A DNA stretch of 64,000 nt from assembly GCA_018780805.1 (NCBI GenBank), contig JADMJD010000018.1:24399-88398 (forward strand), read 5' to 3'. Below, piece by piece: positions 7,386 through 15,503 of the stretch. The notes beneath the pieces were generated by a model, which was given only the letters and a program-made list of their open reading frames with translations, had not been told where the DNA came from and made no database searches. The DNA is from Rubrivivax sp. Its GTDB lineage: Bacteria > Pseudomonadota > Gammaproteobacteria > Burkholderiales > Burkholderiaceae_C. Each line of letters starts with the position of its first letter. The first letter of the stretch is position 1. Both the position numbers and the translations under genes were made by a program.

Positions 7386-9365
7386 ATGAAGATGTTGTTC
7401 GGCACCGTGGTGCTGGTCGCCAGTGGCCTGGTGCAGGCCCAGCCGGCCGCGTGCACCGACTTTTATGCCCACGTCAACCACGACTGGCTGCAGAAGACCG
7501 TGTTGCCGCCGGACCGCGCGCGCATCGGCAGCTTCGATGAACTGCGGGTCGCCAACGACCGGGTGCTGGAGCGTGCCATGACCCGTTTGCTGGCCGAGCC
7601 GGCGCGCCAGGACACGCCGGGCCTGAAGCTGCTGGCGGCCTGGTACAGCAGCGGTGTGGACCCGGCCATCGCCGAACGCGCCGGCCTCAGAGCCGCCCAG
7701 CCGCTGCTGGACCGCATCAGCGGCCTGCGCGACGCGGCTGGCCTGCCGGCGCTGCTGGGCGAACTGAACCGCCACCGCGTCGCGGCGCCACTGTCGGTCT
7801 GGATCGGCCCCGATGTGCAGGACGTGCGGCGCCATGGGCTCACCCTCGGCCAGGACGGCCTGGGCCTGCCCGACCGCGACGATTACCTGAAGGACGACGA
7901 CACCTCGCGCCGCCTGCGCGCCGCTTACCGTGTGCATGCCGAGCGCCTGCTGCAACTGGCCGGCGCACCGCACGACGCGGCCACGCTGGACGCGCTGCTG
8001 GCCTTCGAGACCACGCTGGCGCAGGCCGCGATGACCCGGGTGGAACGCCGCGACCCGCAGGCCACGAACAACCGACGCACGTTGGCTGCGCTGCAGGCCG
8101 AGGCACCCGGCTTTCACTGGGCGGCCTGGCTGGCCGCGATGGGTGTCAGCGTGGGTGACCAGCCACTGGTGCTGTCACAGCCGCGTTTTGCGCAGGCCCT
8201 GGCGCGCGGGGCCGGCAGCACACCGGTGCCGGTGTGGCAGGCCTACCTGCGGGTGCGCCTGCTGGACAAGCTCGCCCCCTGGCTGGCGCCGGCTTTCCAG
8301 CAGGCCCACTTCGAGTTCCACGAGCGCGTGCAGCGGGGCCTGCAGACGCCGCCGAGCCGCCATGAACAGCTGGTGCGCCTGATCGCCGGCGGCGCCGGCT
8401 GGGAGCCGCTGAGCCAGACGGTGGGTGAGTTGTTTGTGCGCGAGGCCTTTTCGCCGCGCGCCCAGCAACGCGCCGGCCAGATGATCGAAGACGTGCGCAG
8501 CGCGATGCGCACCCGCATCCGTGCCTTGCCCTGGATGACCGAACCCACCAAACAGCGTGCGCTGGCCAAGCTGGAGGCGATGGTGCCGCAGGTGGGCGCG
8601 CCCGAACGCTGGCCCGACTACGCCGGCCTGGCGCTGGACCCGCAGGACCCGGCAGGCAACCAGCTGCGGGTGGCGACCTGGGACTTTGCGCAGGACGTGG
8701 CCGACCTGGCGCGGCCGGTGGACCGCCTGCGCTGGCAGACCTCGCCGCACATCGTCAACGCCTTTGCCGGCGGCATGAACCGCATCATCTTCCCGGCCGG
8801 CATCCTGCAGCCGCCGTTTTTTGACGCCGAGGGCGACGACGCGGCCAACTACGGTGGCATCGGCATGGTCATCGGCCACGAGATCATTCATCACTTCGAC
8901 GACCGTGGCCGCCAGTACGACGCCATGGGCAACCTGGCCGACTGGTGGGCGCCGGCAGACGCCGCGGCCTACCGCGCCCGCGCCGACCAGGCCGTGGCCT
9001 TGTACGGCCAGTTCGAGCCGCTGCCCGGGCTGCGCATCAACGGCCGCCAGATGCTGGGCGAAAACATCTCGGATCTGGGTGGCCTGCAGATCGCGTACGA
9101 CGCCTACCGGCTGGCCCTGGCGCGCCAGCCGGCGCCCGTGATCGCCGGCCGCACGCCGGAGCAGCGCTTCTTCGTCAACACCGCCGTCATCTGGCGCACC
9201 CAGCAGCGCGCGCAGGCGCTGGAGCAGCAGATCCGCACCGGCCAGCACTCACCCGGCCCGTTCCGGGTGCGCGCGCCGATGGCCCAGATGCCGGCGTTTG
9301 CTGCGGCCTTTGGCTGCAAGCCGGGTGATGCCATGGTGGCCGCCGACCCGGTGAGCATCTGGTGA
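7386..9365 (+). CDS. M13-family zinc metallopeptidase (neprilysin/PepO-like), exported
   Basis: A 659-residue neprilysin-family peptidase with an N-terminal signal peptide (MKMLFGTVVLVASGLVQAQ), so probably periplasmic. The zinc site HEIIH is at 498-502 and the third ligand is in ENISDLGG (Glu559). The substrate-binding NAF segment and the C-terminal CKPGDAM...VSIW ending are typical. ATG 7386 was preferred because GGAG (7374-7377) sits 8 nt upstream; a GTG at 7377 overlapping the rep stop is possible but would sit on its own ribosome site. Its stop overlaps the GTG of the next gene. Substrate unknown; small peptides are the usual targets. Confidence 0.92.
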   Translation: MKMLFGTVVLVASGLVQAQPAACTDFYAHVNHDWLQKTVLPPDRARIGSFDELRVANDRVLERAMTRLLAEPARQDTPGLKLLAAWYSSGVDPAIAERAGLRAAQPLLDRISGLRDAAGLPALLGELNRHRVAAPLSVWIGPDVQDVRRHGLTLGQDGLGLPDRDDYLKDDDTSRRLRAAYRVHAERLLQLAGAPHDAATLDALLAFETTLAQAAMTRVERRDPQATNNRRTLAALQAEAPGFHWAAWLAAMGVSVGDQPLVLSQPRFAQALARGAGSTPVPVWQAYLRVRLLDKLAPWLAPAFQQAHFEFHERVQRGLQTPPSRHEQLVRLIAGGAGWEPLSQTVGELFVREAFSPRAQQRAGQMIEDVRSAMRTRIRALPWMTEPTKQRALAKLEAMVPQVGAPERWPDYAGLALDPQDPAGNQLRVATWDFAQDVADLARPVDRLRWQTSPHIVNAFAGGMNRIIFPAGILQPPFFDAEGDDAANYGGIGMVIGHEIIHHFDDRGRQYDAMGNLADWWAPADAAAYRARADQAVALYGQFEPLPGLRINGRQMLGENISDLGGLQIAYDAYRLALARQPAPVIAGRTPEQRFFVNTAVIWRTQQRAQALEQQIRTGQHSPGPFRVRAPMAQMPAFAAAFGCKPGDAMVAADPVSIW

Positions 9366-10042
9366 GTCGTGCCCGCGCCCTGGCCGCGGCCACGGCCTTG
9401 GCGGCGGCACTGGCCATCCTCTCGGCACCCTGGGCGCTGGGCGCGCCGTGGTTGAACTTTGTGTTCAAGCCGCTGGCCACGCTGGGTGTCATCGCCTATG
9501 CCTGGCCGCGTGGTGCCGATCAGCCCGTCGTGCGGCGCTGGGTGCTTGTGGGGCTGTTGGCATCGCTGCTGGGCGATGTGGCGCTGCTCTGGCCGCAGGC
9601 CGGCTTTCTGCCGGGGTTGGTGAGCTTTCTGCTCGCGCATCTGGCCTACGGCTGGGCCTTCACACGGGTGCGGCGCTTCGGGGCTGCGTTGCTGCCGTTC
9701 GGGGTCTACATCGTGATTGCCGGGGCCATCCTGGCCGGCCTCTGGCCTGGTGTGCCGGTGGTGTTGCGCGGCCCGGTGGTGGCATATGTGGGGGCGCTGG
9801 CCGCGATGGCGGCGCAGGCGGCGGTGCTGTGGCGCACCGGCGCGCCCCGCGGCGCGGTGCTGGCGCTGGGGGGCGCTCTGTTCGTGGCCTCTGACGCGCT
9901 GCTGGCCACGAACAAGTTCGCCGGGCCGCTGCCGCTGGCGTCGTTGTGGATCCTGACGACGTACTGGTCGGCGCAGTGGTGCATCGCCAGTTGGCTGGCG
10001 CCGCCTGTGTCGCCCTCAAGTCCGGACGGCGCTGGCCGATAA
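9362..10042 (+). CDS. YhhN family (lysoplasmalogenase-like) membrane protein
   Basis: A 226-residue polytopic inner-membrane protein (seven to eight hydrophobic segments) of the YhhN/TMEM86 family, whose eukaryotic members hydrolyse lysoplasmalogens. The family-typical segment FKPLATLGVIAYAW followed by LLGDVALLWP is visible. The GTG start (9362) overlaps the stop of the peptidase gene (GTGA), so it is the third gene of the rep-peptidase-yhhN chain. The bacterial substrate is not established. Confidence 0.85.
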   Translation: MSRARALAAATALAAALAILSAPWALGAPWLNFVFKPLATLGVIAYAWPRGADQPVVRRWVLVGLLASLLGDVALLWPQAGFLPGLVSFLLAHLAYGWAFTRVRRFGAALLPFGVYIVIAGAILAGLWPGVPVVLRGPVVAYVGALAAMAAQAAVLWRTGAPRGAVLALGGALFVASDALLATNKFAGPLPLASLWILTTYWSAQWCIASWLAPPVSPSSPDGAGR

Positions 10043-10066
10043 AGCCGTGTCGAACCGGATTTCTGG

Positions 10067-10540
10067 ATGAACGAACACGGACACCGCGCGTATGCCCTGG
10101 CGCCGCTGAACACCAGCGGCCCGCCTGCGCGCCGGCTCGCCTGCCCGATGTGCGGCCACCCCGGTGGCGGCGCCGCCAGCTGCGACAACTGTGGCGCGCC
10201 GCTGACCCCGCCGCCACGCCTGGAAGAGCCCGCCGAGGCCTATGTCGGCCGCCGCGGCAGCCCGCGTGTGGAGCGGGTGGAGCAAGCGCTGTGGCAGCCG
10301 GCAGCCGGCGGCGGCGACATGGCGGTGCGCTTGCAGGACCTGTCCTTCACCGGCCTGAGCCTGGACGCCGTGCTGCCCGTGCCCGAAGGCCAGGTGGCGC
10401 GGGTGCGCGCGCCCAACATCGACTGCGTGGTGCAGGTGGTGCACTGCCGGCGCGAAGGTGCTGACTGGCGGGTGCATGCGCGGTTGTTGACGCTGCGGCT
10501 GCTGACACGCTCGGGTGCGTTTGTCAGCACGACCGTCTGA
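10067..10540 (+). CDS. Zinc-ribbon/PilZ-like domain protein
   Basis: A 157-residue protein. An N-terminal zinc ribbon has two Cys pairs, CPMC (26-29) and CDNC (39-42), followed by a Pro-rich linker. The C-terminal half starts RRGSPRVER and continues LQDLSFTGLSLDA, which matches the RxxxR and D/NxSxxG pattern of PilZ c-di-GMP-binding domains, although the spacing to the second motif is long. It may be a c-di-GMP receptor or a degenerate PilZ adaptor. It stands 24 bp downstream of yhhN and convergent with the LytTR regulator gene, with an intergenic repeat between them. Confidence 0.65.
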   Translation: MNEHGHRAYALAPLNTSGPPARRLACPMCGHPGGGAASCDNCGAPLTPPPRLEEPAEAYVGRRGSPRVERVEQALWQPAAGGGDMAVRLQDLSFTGLSLDAVLPVPEGQVARVRAPNIDCVVQVVHCRREGADWRVHARLLTLRLLTRSGAFVSTTV

Positions 10541-10542
10541 TG

Positions 10543-10610
10543 CGGCCCCCCGGCTCACTGCATTCGCAGCCCCCCCGATGGGGCGCGGCAGCGCCTTCGG
10601 GCGGCCGGGC
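10543..10610 (+). repeat. GC-rich intergenic repeat, copy A
   Basis: Copy of a dispersed element with a core like GGCCCCC-xx-GCTCACT-xx-TTCGCAGCCCCCCGA, then GGGGCGC and CGGGCGGCC. It fills the gap between the convergent PilZ-like and LytTR genes. The same element recurs at about 54.9, 58.3 and 63.75 kb. Confidence 0.65.
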
Positions 10611-10619
10611 GGTGCTGCC

Positions 10620-11429
10620 TCACATCCCCTTGAACAGCCCCGCGTAACTGCGGCTGACTTCCAGCTTCTCGCCGTGCCCGCGCACGCCGACGAGCTGCCG
10701 GCCGCGGAAATCGCGCGTGACCTCGGCAATCGCTTTCACGTTGACCAGGGTGCTGCGGTGGATCTGCCAGAACTGCTCCGGCGGCAGTTCGTCCACCAGC
10801 TCCTTGATGGGCTTGCGGATCAGCGCCTCCACCTGCGCCGTCTGCACCCGGGTGTACTTCTCGTCGCTGATGAAAAACAGCACGTCTTCCACCGGGATCA
10901 TCTGGATCGTGCTGCCCACGTTGGCCTGGATCCACTTCAGGTAGGTGGGCGCGCCGCCCGGGTTCATCTGCGCGCCCAGCTTGTGCAGCAGGGCCTGCAG
11001 CGGCGGCGTGCCGGCTTCTTCCGGGGTACCGCGTTTGGCCAGCCGCTGCTGGATGCGCTGCGCTGTCAGCTGCAGGCGCTCGCGTTCGGCGGGTTTGAGC
11101 ACGTAGTCGGTCACGCCCTGCTCGAAGGCTTCCACCGCGTACTGGTCGTAGGCGGTGATGAACACCACCTCGGGCAGCAGCTCGTCCGGCCCCAGCTCCA
11201 TCTGCGCGATGCGGCGCGCCGCTTCCACACCCGTCAGGCCGGGCATGCGGATGTCCAGGAAGACGATCTCCGGCCGGTGCTCGGCCACCAGGTCCACGGC
11301 CTCCTGGCCGTTTTTGGCCTCGGCCACGATCTGCAACTCGGGCCAGACCTCGGTCAGGCGGGCGCGCAGCTGTTCGCGCATCAGGCGTTCATCGTCGGCC
11401 AGCACGGCGCGGGGGGCGGGTGTGTTCAT
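10620..11429 (-). CDS. LytTR-family response regulator
   Basis: A 269-residue two-component response regulator. The receiver domain (1-125) has ADDE (11-14) and phospho-acceptor Asp59 in FLDIRMPG. A charged linker (125-160) leads to a C-terminal LytTR DNA-binding domain (about 165-265) with DVLFFISDEKYTRV and FWQIHRSTLVNVKAI. It is the last gene of an operon with a LytS-type kinase and a membrane protein. It probably binds direct repeats upstream of one or a few targets, often near its own operon. No such repeats were identified here by eye. Confidence 0.92.
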   Translation of the reverse strand: MNTPAPRAVLADDERLMREQLRARLTEVWPELQIVAEAKNGQEAVDLVAEHRPEIVFLDIRMPGLTGVEAARRIAQMELGPDELLPEVVFITAYDQYAVEAFEQGVTDYVLKPAERERLQLTAQRIQQRLAKRGTPEEAGTPPLQALLHKLGAQMNPGGAPTYLKWIQANVGSTIQMIPVEDVLFFISDEKYTRVQTAQVEALIRKPIKELVDELPPEQFWQIHRSTLVNVKAIAEVTRDFRGRQLVGVRGHGEKLEVSRSYAGLFKGM

Positions 11430-11453
11430 GGCCGCGATGCTAGATCAGCCGAT

Positions 11454-11867
11454 TCAGCAGGTGATGGCTTTCCACACCAGCCAGCCCAGCAGCCACAGCG
11501 GCGCCAGCACCACGGCCAGCACCGCGGCCACCGCCAGCAGCGGCAGGCCGACGATGGCCAGCACCGCCACCAGCAGGGCCACCAGGCCCAGCATCAGTGC
11601 GACTGGCACGATGACCAGCGCGGCCAACATCACGAAAGCCAGCAACGCGGCCAGCACCACCTTGTGCGCCGGTGGCATGCCGGCCAGGTCCAGGCCGGTG
11701 AAGATCTGCTCGCCGTCGATGCTCAGGTTTACTGGCATCGGGTTCAGCGCCGAGATCGCGCCCCAGGCCAGCAGCGCGGCGCCCAGCGCCAGCAGCACCA
11801 GCGTGGTCAGCGCCAGCGGCCAGCGGCGGCGCCGCGGCGAGGTGGACAGGGTCATGACTGCGCTCAT
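11454..11867 (-). CDS. Membrane protein between LytS-like kinase and LytTR regulator
   Basis: A 137-residue integral membrane protein with an N-terminal hydrophobic segment, a short polar loop of about 40 residues, and then a long hydrophobic region (about 60 residues, two or three helices). I do not recognise the family. It lies 58 bp after the kinase and 24 bp before the regulator, in the same direction, so it is probably part of the signalling unit and could be a sensor accessory or an output target. The start ATG 11867 could alternatively be the second Met (residue 5). Confidence 0.65.
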   Translation of the reverse strand: MSAVMTLSTSPRRRRWPLALTTLVLLALGAALLAWGAISALNPMPVNLSIDGEQIFTGLDLAGMPPAHKVVLAALLAFVMLAALVIVPVALMLGLVALLVAVLAIVGLPLLAVAAVLAVVLAPLWLLGWLVWKAITC

Positions 11868-11925
11868 GGGGTTGTCCTCTGCGCTGCGCGCTCCGGAATG
11901 ATCACTTGGGAGCGGCCCGGCGTGA

Positions 11926-13365
11926 TCATGTGCCGGCTCCTTCGATGGGTTTGTAGGGAACGGTGATCGTCACCACGGTGCCCCAGGGCTGGTTTTCCGT
12001 CACCGCCACCTGGGCCTTGTGGCCGTACAGCAGCTGAAGCCGCTCGCGGATGTTGGCCAGGCCCACGCCGGTGCCGGCGGTGGCGGCCTTGCCGAAGCCC
12101 AGGCCGGTGTCGGCCACACTGACGGCCAGCTTGCCGTGCAGGATCTCGGCCTTCACGCGCAGGTGGCCACCTTCGGCCTTGGGTTCCAGGCCATGTTTGA
12201 TCGCGTTTTCCACCAGGCCCTGGATCATCATCGGCGGGAACTCGGCCGATTGCAGGCCCTCGGGCACGTCGATCTCGGTGCTGAGGCGCTCTTCCATGCG
12301 CACCTTCAGGATCTCCAGATAGGGCTTGATCACCGCCAGCTCGCGGCCCAGGTCGCGCACGCCGCTGGCATTGGCCTCACGCATCGTCGGCATGCTGGCG
12401 CGCAGCAGCGCGATCAGGTTCTTCTGCATGGTGCTGGCGCGCGGTGGGTCGGTCTCGATCAGGTGGTCGATGCTGGCCAGCGTGTTGAACAAAAAGTGCG
12501 GCTCCACCTGGGCCTGCATCGCGGCCATGCGCGCTTCCACCACCTGGCGCTTCAGCGATTCGGCCTCGGCCGTCTCGGTGGCCTGGGCGGCCTTCACCTC
12601 GGCCTGCATGCGGCCCTTGTAGGTGATCTTGATGATGGCCGAGGCGATGATCCAGATCAGCGCCAGGTCGGTCAGGAAATCGCCCCAGTGCACGACGCGG
12701 TTGCGCTGCACCTTGCGTGTCGGGTTGCCGATGCCGGCCTCGCGGATGGCGCGGCGCGCTTCGGCGATGGCCTCGCGGGCCATCTGCTGCGCTTCGCGGC
12801 CGGCTTCTTCGGCGTCCTGCTGGGCTTCGCGCCGGGCCTCGGCGGCATCTTGCACCGCCCGGCGCGCGTCTTCTATGGCCTCCTGCACGATCTCCTTGGT
12901 CGCGCTGTTGGGCAGGTCGATCGTGATGCTCTCGCTGCTGGAGGCGCTCGATGCCGCCGACGCCGCCGCCGGCGCCCGGGGCCGGATGCGGATGCCACGT
13001 TCGTCGATCGAGATGTCCACGCCGTCCGACGCGCTGGCGCCCGGCTGGGGTTTTTCGATCCGGATCACCGGCTCCTTGGGGGGCTCCTGGGCCTTCGGAG
13101 CTTTGGCGGGCTTCTCGGGCTTCGGCGGCTCCGGCAGCTCGGGCAGTTCCGGCAGCTCGATCGGCTCCTCCACCGTCTCGGAGACGGTGAAGCGGAACGG
13201 CGGCAGCGACTGCGTGATCGCGGTGATGATGAGCAGCAGCGCGGCCAGCAGCACAAAGCGCTTCCAGCTGATGCTGACCAGCCAGTTGGCGTAGCGGTGG
13301 AAGGCCTGCAGCGCCCCTTCCTTGATGGCGGGCCAGCGGTTGTCGGGGGTGGAGGCGGGGCTCAT
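11926..13365 (-). CDS. LytS-type sensor histidine kinase with periplasmic coiled coil
   Basis: A 479-residue membrane kinase. TM1 is at about 37-51. A periplasmic region (52-230) has a Pro/Glu-rich stretch and a 60-70 residue Ala/Glu/Arg/Gln coiled coil (about 155-212). TM2 is at about 232-248. The His_kinase domain carries His290 in QVEPHFLFNTL, with N box ENAIKHG (386-392) and G boxes DTGLGFG and GTGVGLANI. The start ATG 13365 was chosen over a longer frame because it opens at a normal cytoplasmic N-terminus; the extra 28 residues look non-coding. It pairs with the LytTR regulator downstream. The long coiled coil in the sensor region is unusual for this class. Confidence 0.88.
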   Translation of the reverse strand: MSPASTPDNRWPAIKEGALQAFHRYANWLVSISWKRFVLLAALLLIITAITQSLPPFRFTVSETVEEPIELPELPELPEPPKPEKPAKAPKAQEPPKEPVIRIEKPQPGASASDGVDISIDERGIRIRPRAPAAASAASSASSSESITIDLPNSATKEIVQEAIEDARRAVQDAAEARREAQQDAEEAGREAQQMAREAIAEARRAIREAGIGNPTRKVQRNRVVHWGDFLTDLALIWIIASAIIKITYKGRMQAEVKAAQATETAEAESLKRQVVEARMAAMQAQVEPHFLFNTLASIDHLIETDPPRASTMQKNLIALLRASMPTMREANASGVRDLGRELAVIKPYLEILKVRMEERLSTEIDVPEGLQSAEFPPMMIQGLVENAIKHGLEPKAEGGHLRVKAEILHGKLAVSVADTGLGFGKAATAGTGVGLANIRERLQLLYGHKAQVAVTENQPWGTVVTITVPYKPIEGAGT

Positions 13366-13526
13366 GGGGTGCTGCCGGGGGACTGGGGGATCTCGGATGG
13401 TGGCAATGTAACCACCGGTCTCCCCCACTGTCCGGTGCGTCCGATGCACTGCACCGGGGCGCGGACAGACTGCAACCCGCCCGGACAGCCCGGGCCCCTC
13501 TCAAGGAAAGATCTGTGTGCGTGCGC

Positions 13527-13697
13527 TCACATCGGCAAGGTGCTGGCCACGGCCATCGCCAGCGTGGCCACCGCCACGCAGACCACCAGGCGCAGCAGCA
13601 CCCAGTCGTCGCGGTCCTCGCGGGCCATCTGCTCCAGCGGGTCGGTGGTGGCGGGGAACTGAGTCGAGAGGCGGGAAGAAACGTCGAGCGAGTTCAT
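13527..13697 (-). CDS. Small single-pass membrane protein
   Basis: A 56-residue protein from ATG 13697 (MNSLDVSSRL). It has a polar N-terminal half and one C-terminal membrane helix (VVCVAVATLAMAVAST). It lies upstream of the kinase gene on the same strand with a 161-bp gap, and downstream of the C11 protease gene. A perfect 8-bp inverted repeat sits just upstream of its start. No family recognised; coding status rests on topology and codon use. Confidence 0.45.
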   Translation of the reverse strand: MNSLDVSSRLSTQFPATTDPLEQMAREDRDDWVLLRLVVCVAVATLAMAVASTLPM

Positions 13698-13720
13698 GGG
13701 TCGGTGTCCTGGCGGTCCTT

Positions 13721-13737
13721 GGCGCCACCGTGGCGCC
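13721..13737. promoter_or_regulatory. Perfect inverted repeat upstream of a small membrane gene
   Basis: GGCGCCAC-C-GTGGCGCC is an 8-bp perfect inverted repeat with a 1-bp centre, 24 nt before the start of the 56-residue membrane protein gene. It may be an operator or a hairpin in the leader. Confidence 0.4.
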
Positions 13738-13815
13738 ATGAACCTCATTCCACCGAAAGGGGGTTCCCATTGCGACGCAGGATCTGGCAGGTCGCCGGCA
13801 GGCCGCTAGACGATT

Positions 13816-13844
13816 GCCAGACGATCGGCCGGCGATCGCCTGGC
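13816..13844 (-). terminator. Hairpin after the C11 protease gene
   Basis: A 12-bp inverted repeat with one mismatch, GCCAGACGATCG / CGATCGCCTGGC, with a 5-nt spacer (GCCGG). It starts 15 nt after the protease stop codon. The stem is strong, but no T-tract follows, so it may be a transcript-end or stabilising hairpin rather than a classical intrinsic terminator. Confidence 0.5.
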
Positions 13845-13858
13845 GTCCCTACCGTTGC

Positions 13859-15424
13859 TCAGCGCCGGGTCGGTTTCTTCGGCTCGGTCGGCCGGTCGTC
13901 CTGCGGCGGCGGGTACTTGGGCTTGAACTCGGGGTTGAAGACCGGGAACACCGGCGCCTGAGCGCGCTGGTAGCCATCGAACGGGATGTCTCGGTGGTAG
14001 TCGACGATGAACTGCACCCAGGGCGCTCGTTTCCCGTTGCGCTCGAGCAGGAACGGGATCTGCTGCTTGATGGCCGGCGGCTGCCCGGTCCCCAGGCGGC
14101 CCGCCAGGTAATACGGTGAGCGCCAGTCCCACACGCCTTTCAGGTCCGGGTCGGGCAGGAAGACGTTGAGCCCCAGGTGGCGGGCGCGGAAGTCCCAGAC
14201 CTGGCTTTCGTCGAGCCACGGGCGCTCGTGGTCGCCGTACAGCCAGATGCCGTTCAGCGCGGTCAGCAGGTTGCCTGCAGCGCTACCGATGCCGGGGCCA
14301 GGGAACTCGGCCTGCAGCGCCACCGCCACGCTGCCGAGGTCGCTCATGCCATCGGGCACCTCCAGGCCGTAGTCGCCGTCGGCGTCCAGCTGCTGGGCAC
14401 GGCGGATCGCCGTCTGGATGCGTGCGCGGCGTGCGGTCCAGGCCGGATCGGCCGGGTCCAGCGCCTTGACCAGTTCCAGCGCCAAGCTGTCCACCTGTGC
14501 GGCGATGGTCTTCAGCCGTGACAGCCGCACGCAGCCGCCCAGCGTTGGGTGGTTCTGCTTGGCCAGCAGGTAGGCGTGGTTCTCCTGGCCGAAGCGCTTG
14601 GCCAGGGTTTCGACGCTCATGCCGCCGGAACTGCGCAGCGCCTCGAAGACCGCCGGGTAGGTGTCGCCCGCGGTGAAGAAGTTGTAGTTGCCGTAGGCGG
14701 TGGCATAGCCGGCAAACGGCGCCACGGTGTGCAACAGCTCCAGCGACAGGTTGAAGCAGTTGTTGAAGTGGATCACCAGCGGCGCCGGCACCTGGGCCGC
14801 ACGCGCCCGCCGCAGCGCTTCGCCCAGGTCCCAGGTGGACAGCGGCAAGCGCACGGGCAGGCTTTCGGGGGAGTCCAGCGGCGGCGTTGGAAAACCGACG
14901 GGCAGCACCGGGATGCCGCCGTCTTCTTCCCGCAGTTTCGTGCCGTTGGCATCCACGATCCACTGCCGGCCGTCGTTGCCATTGGTGGAGGCCGGTGTGA
15001 TCGCGGCGCCGTCGATCGACGGCAGGTACCCGGCGCCATGGCCTTCCAGCGCGAGCAACAAGGCCGAACAAGGGAAACGGCCGTGGGCGCGCTGCAGGAA
15101 GCCGGCCAGCGTGCAGGGCGCGCCCATGTCCTGCTTCCAGGCCGAGGTGACCACCACGCGCTTGGGCTGCAGCGCCGGGATCTCCACCAGGTAGGTGCAG
15201 TCGTCCACCAGGTCGATCAGCGCGCTGACATGCGCACCGGCCGCCGCCACCTTCAGCAGGTTCTTCACCAACGGGTGCTCGTGCACCGGGCGCGGGGTCT
15301 TGCCGGGGTAGTGGCTCAACACCGGGTCGTCGCCGAAGGGGGCGTACACCGCGAACAGGACACCGCTGGTGTCGGCGCGGGTGCGGGTCTGCTGGGCGGC
15401 GTGGATCTTCTGTGCTGAGGCCAT
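13859..15424 (-). CDS. Clostripain-like (C11, caspase-fold) cysteine peptidase
   Basis: A 521-residue protein with a C11-like catalytic core. The His region is LLLALEGHGAGYL (His129). The Cys region is IHFNNCFNLSLELL (Cys223), followed by the family-like AYGNYNFFTAGDTYPAVFEAL. No signal peptide is present, so it is cytosolic, unlike secreted clostripain. The C-terminal half (about 300-521) is unassigned. The ATG 15424 start has a good ribosome site (AGGAGAACCG). It is divergent, over a 79-bp gap, from a helical-repeat/winged-helix protein that is its likely regulator or substrate. Cytosolic caspase-fold proteases of this kind are often executioners in bacterial conflict or cell-death systems. 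The fold call rests on two motifs. Confidence 0.68.
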   Translation of the reverse strand: MASAQKIHAAQQTRTRADTSGVLFAVYAPFGDDPVLSHYPGKTPRPVHEHPLVKNLLKVAAAGAHVSALIDLVDDCTYLVEIPALQPKRVVVTSAWKQDMGAPCTLAGFLQRAHGRFPCSALLLALEGHGAGYLPSIDGAAITPASTNGNDGRQWIVDANGTKLREEDGGIPVLPVGFPTPPLDSPESLPVRLPLSTWDLGEALRRARAAQVPAPLVIHFNNCFNLSLELLHTVAPFAGYATAYGNYNFFTAGDTYPAVFEALRSSGGMSVETLAKRFGQENHAYLLAKQNHPTLGGCVRLSRLKTIAAQVDSLALELVKALDPADPAWTARRARIQTAIRRAQQLDADGDYGLEVPDGMSDLGSVAVALQAEFPGPGIGSAAGNLLTALNGIWLYGDHERPWLDESQVWDFRARHLGLNVFLPDPDLKGVWDWRSPYYLAGRLGTGQPPAIKQQIPFLLERNGKRAPWVQFIVDYHRDIPFDGYQRAQAPVFPVFNPEFKPKYPPPQDDRPTEPKKPTRR

Positions 15425-15458
15425 CGGTTCTCCTGGGCGGCGGGCGGGCAGGATCAGA

Positions 15459-15468
15459 CCATGCATGG
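15459..15468. promoter_or_regulatory. Palindrome in the divergent C11/helical-repeat promoter
   Basis: CCATGCATGG, a perfect 10-bp palindrome, sits near the centre of the 79-bp gap between two divergent genes, next to a TACACT that could be a -10 box. It is a candidate operator for the winged-helix protein encoded on one side. Confidence 0.35.
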
Positions 15469-15503
15469 CTACACTTTGCCATCCCCCCAAACGGCCCCCG
15501 TGC

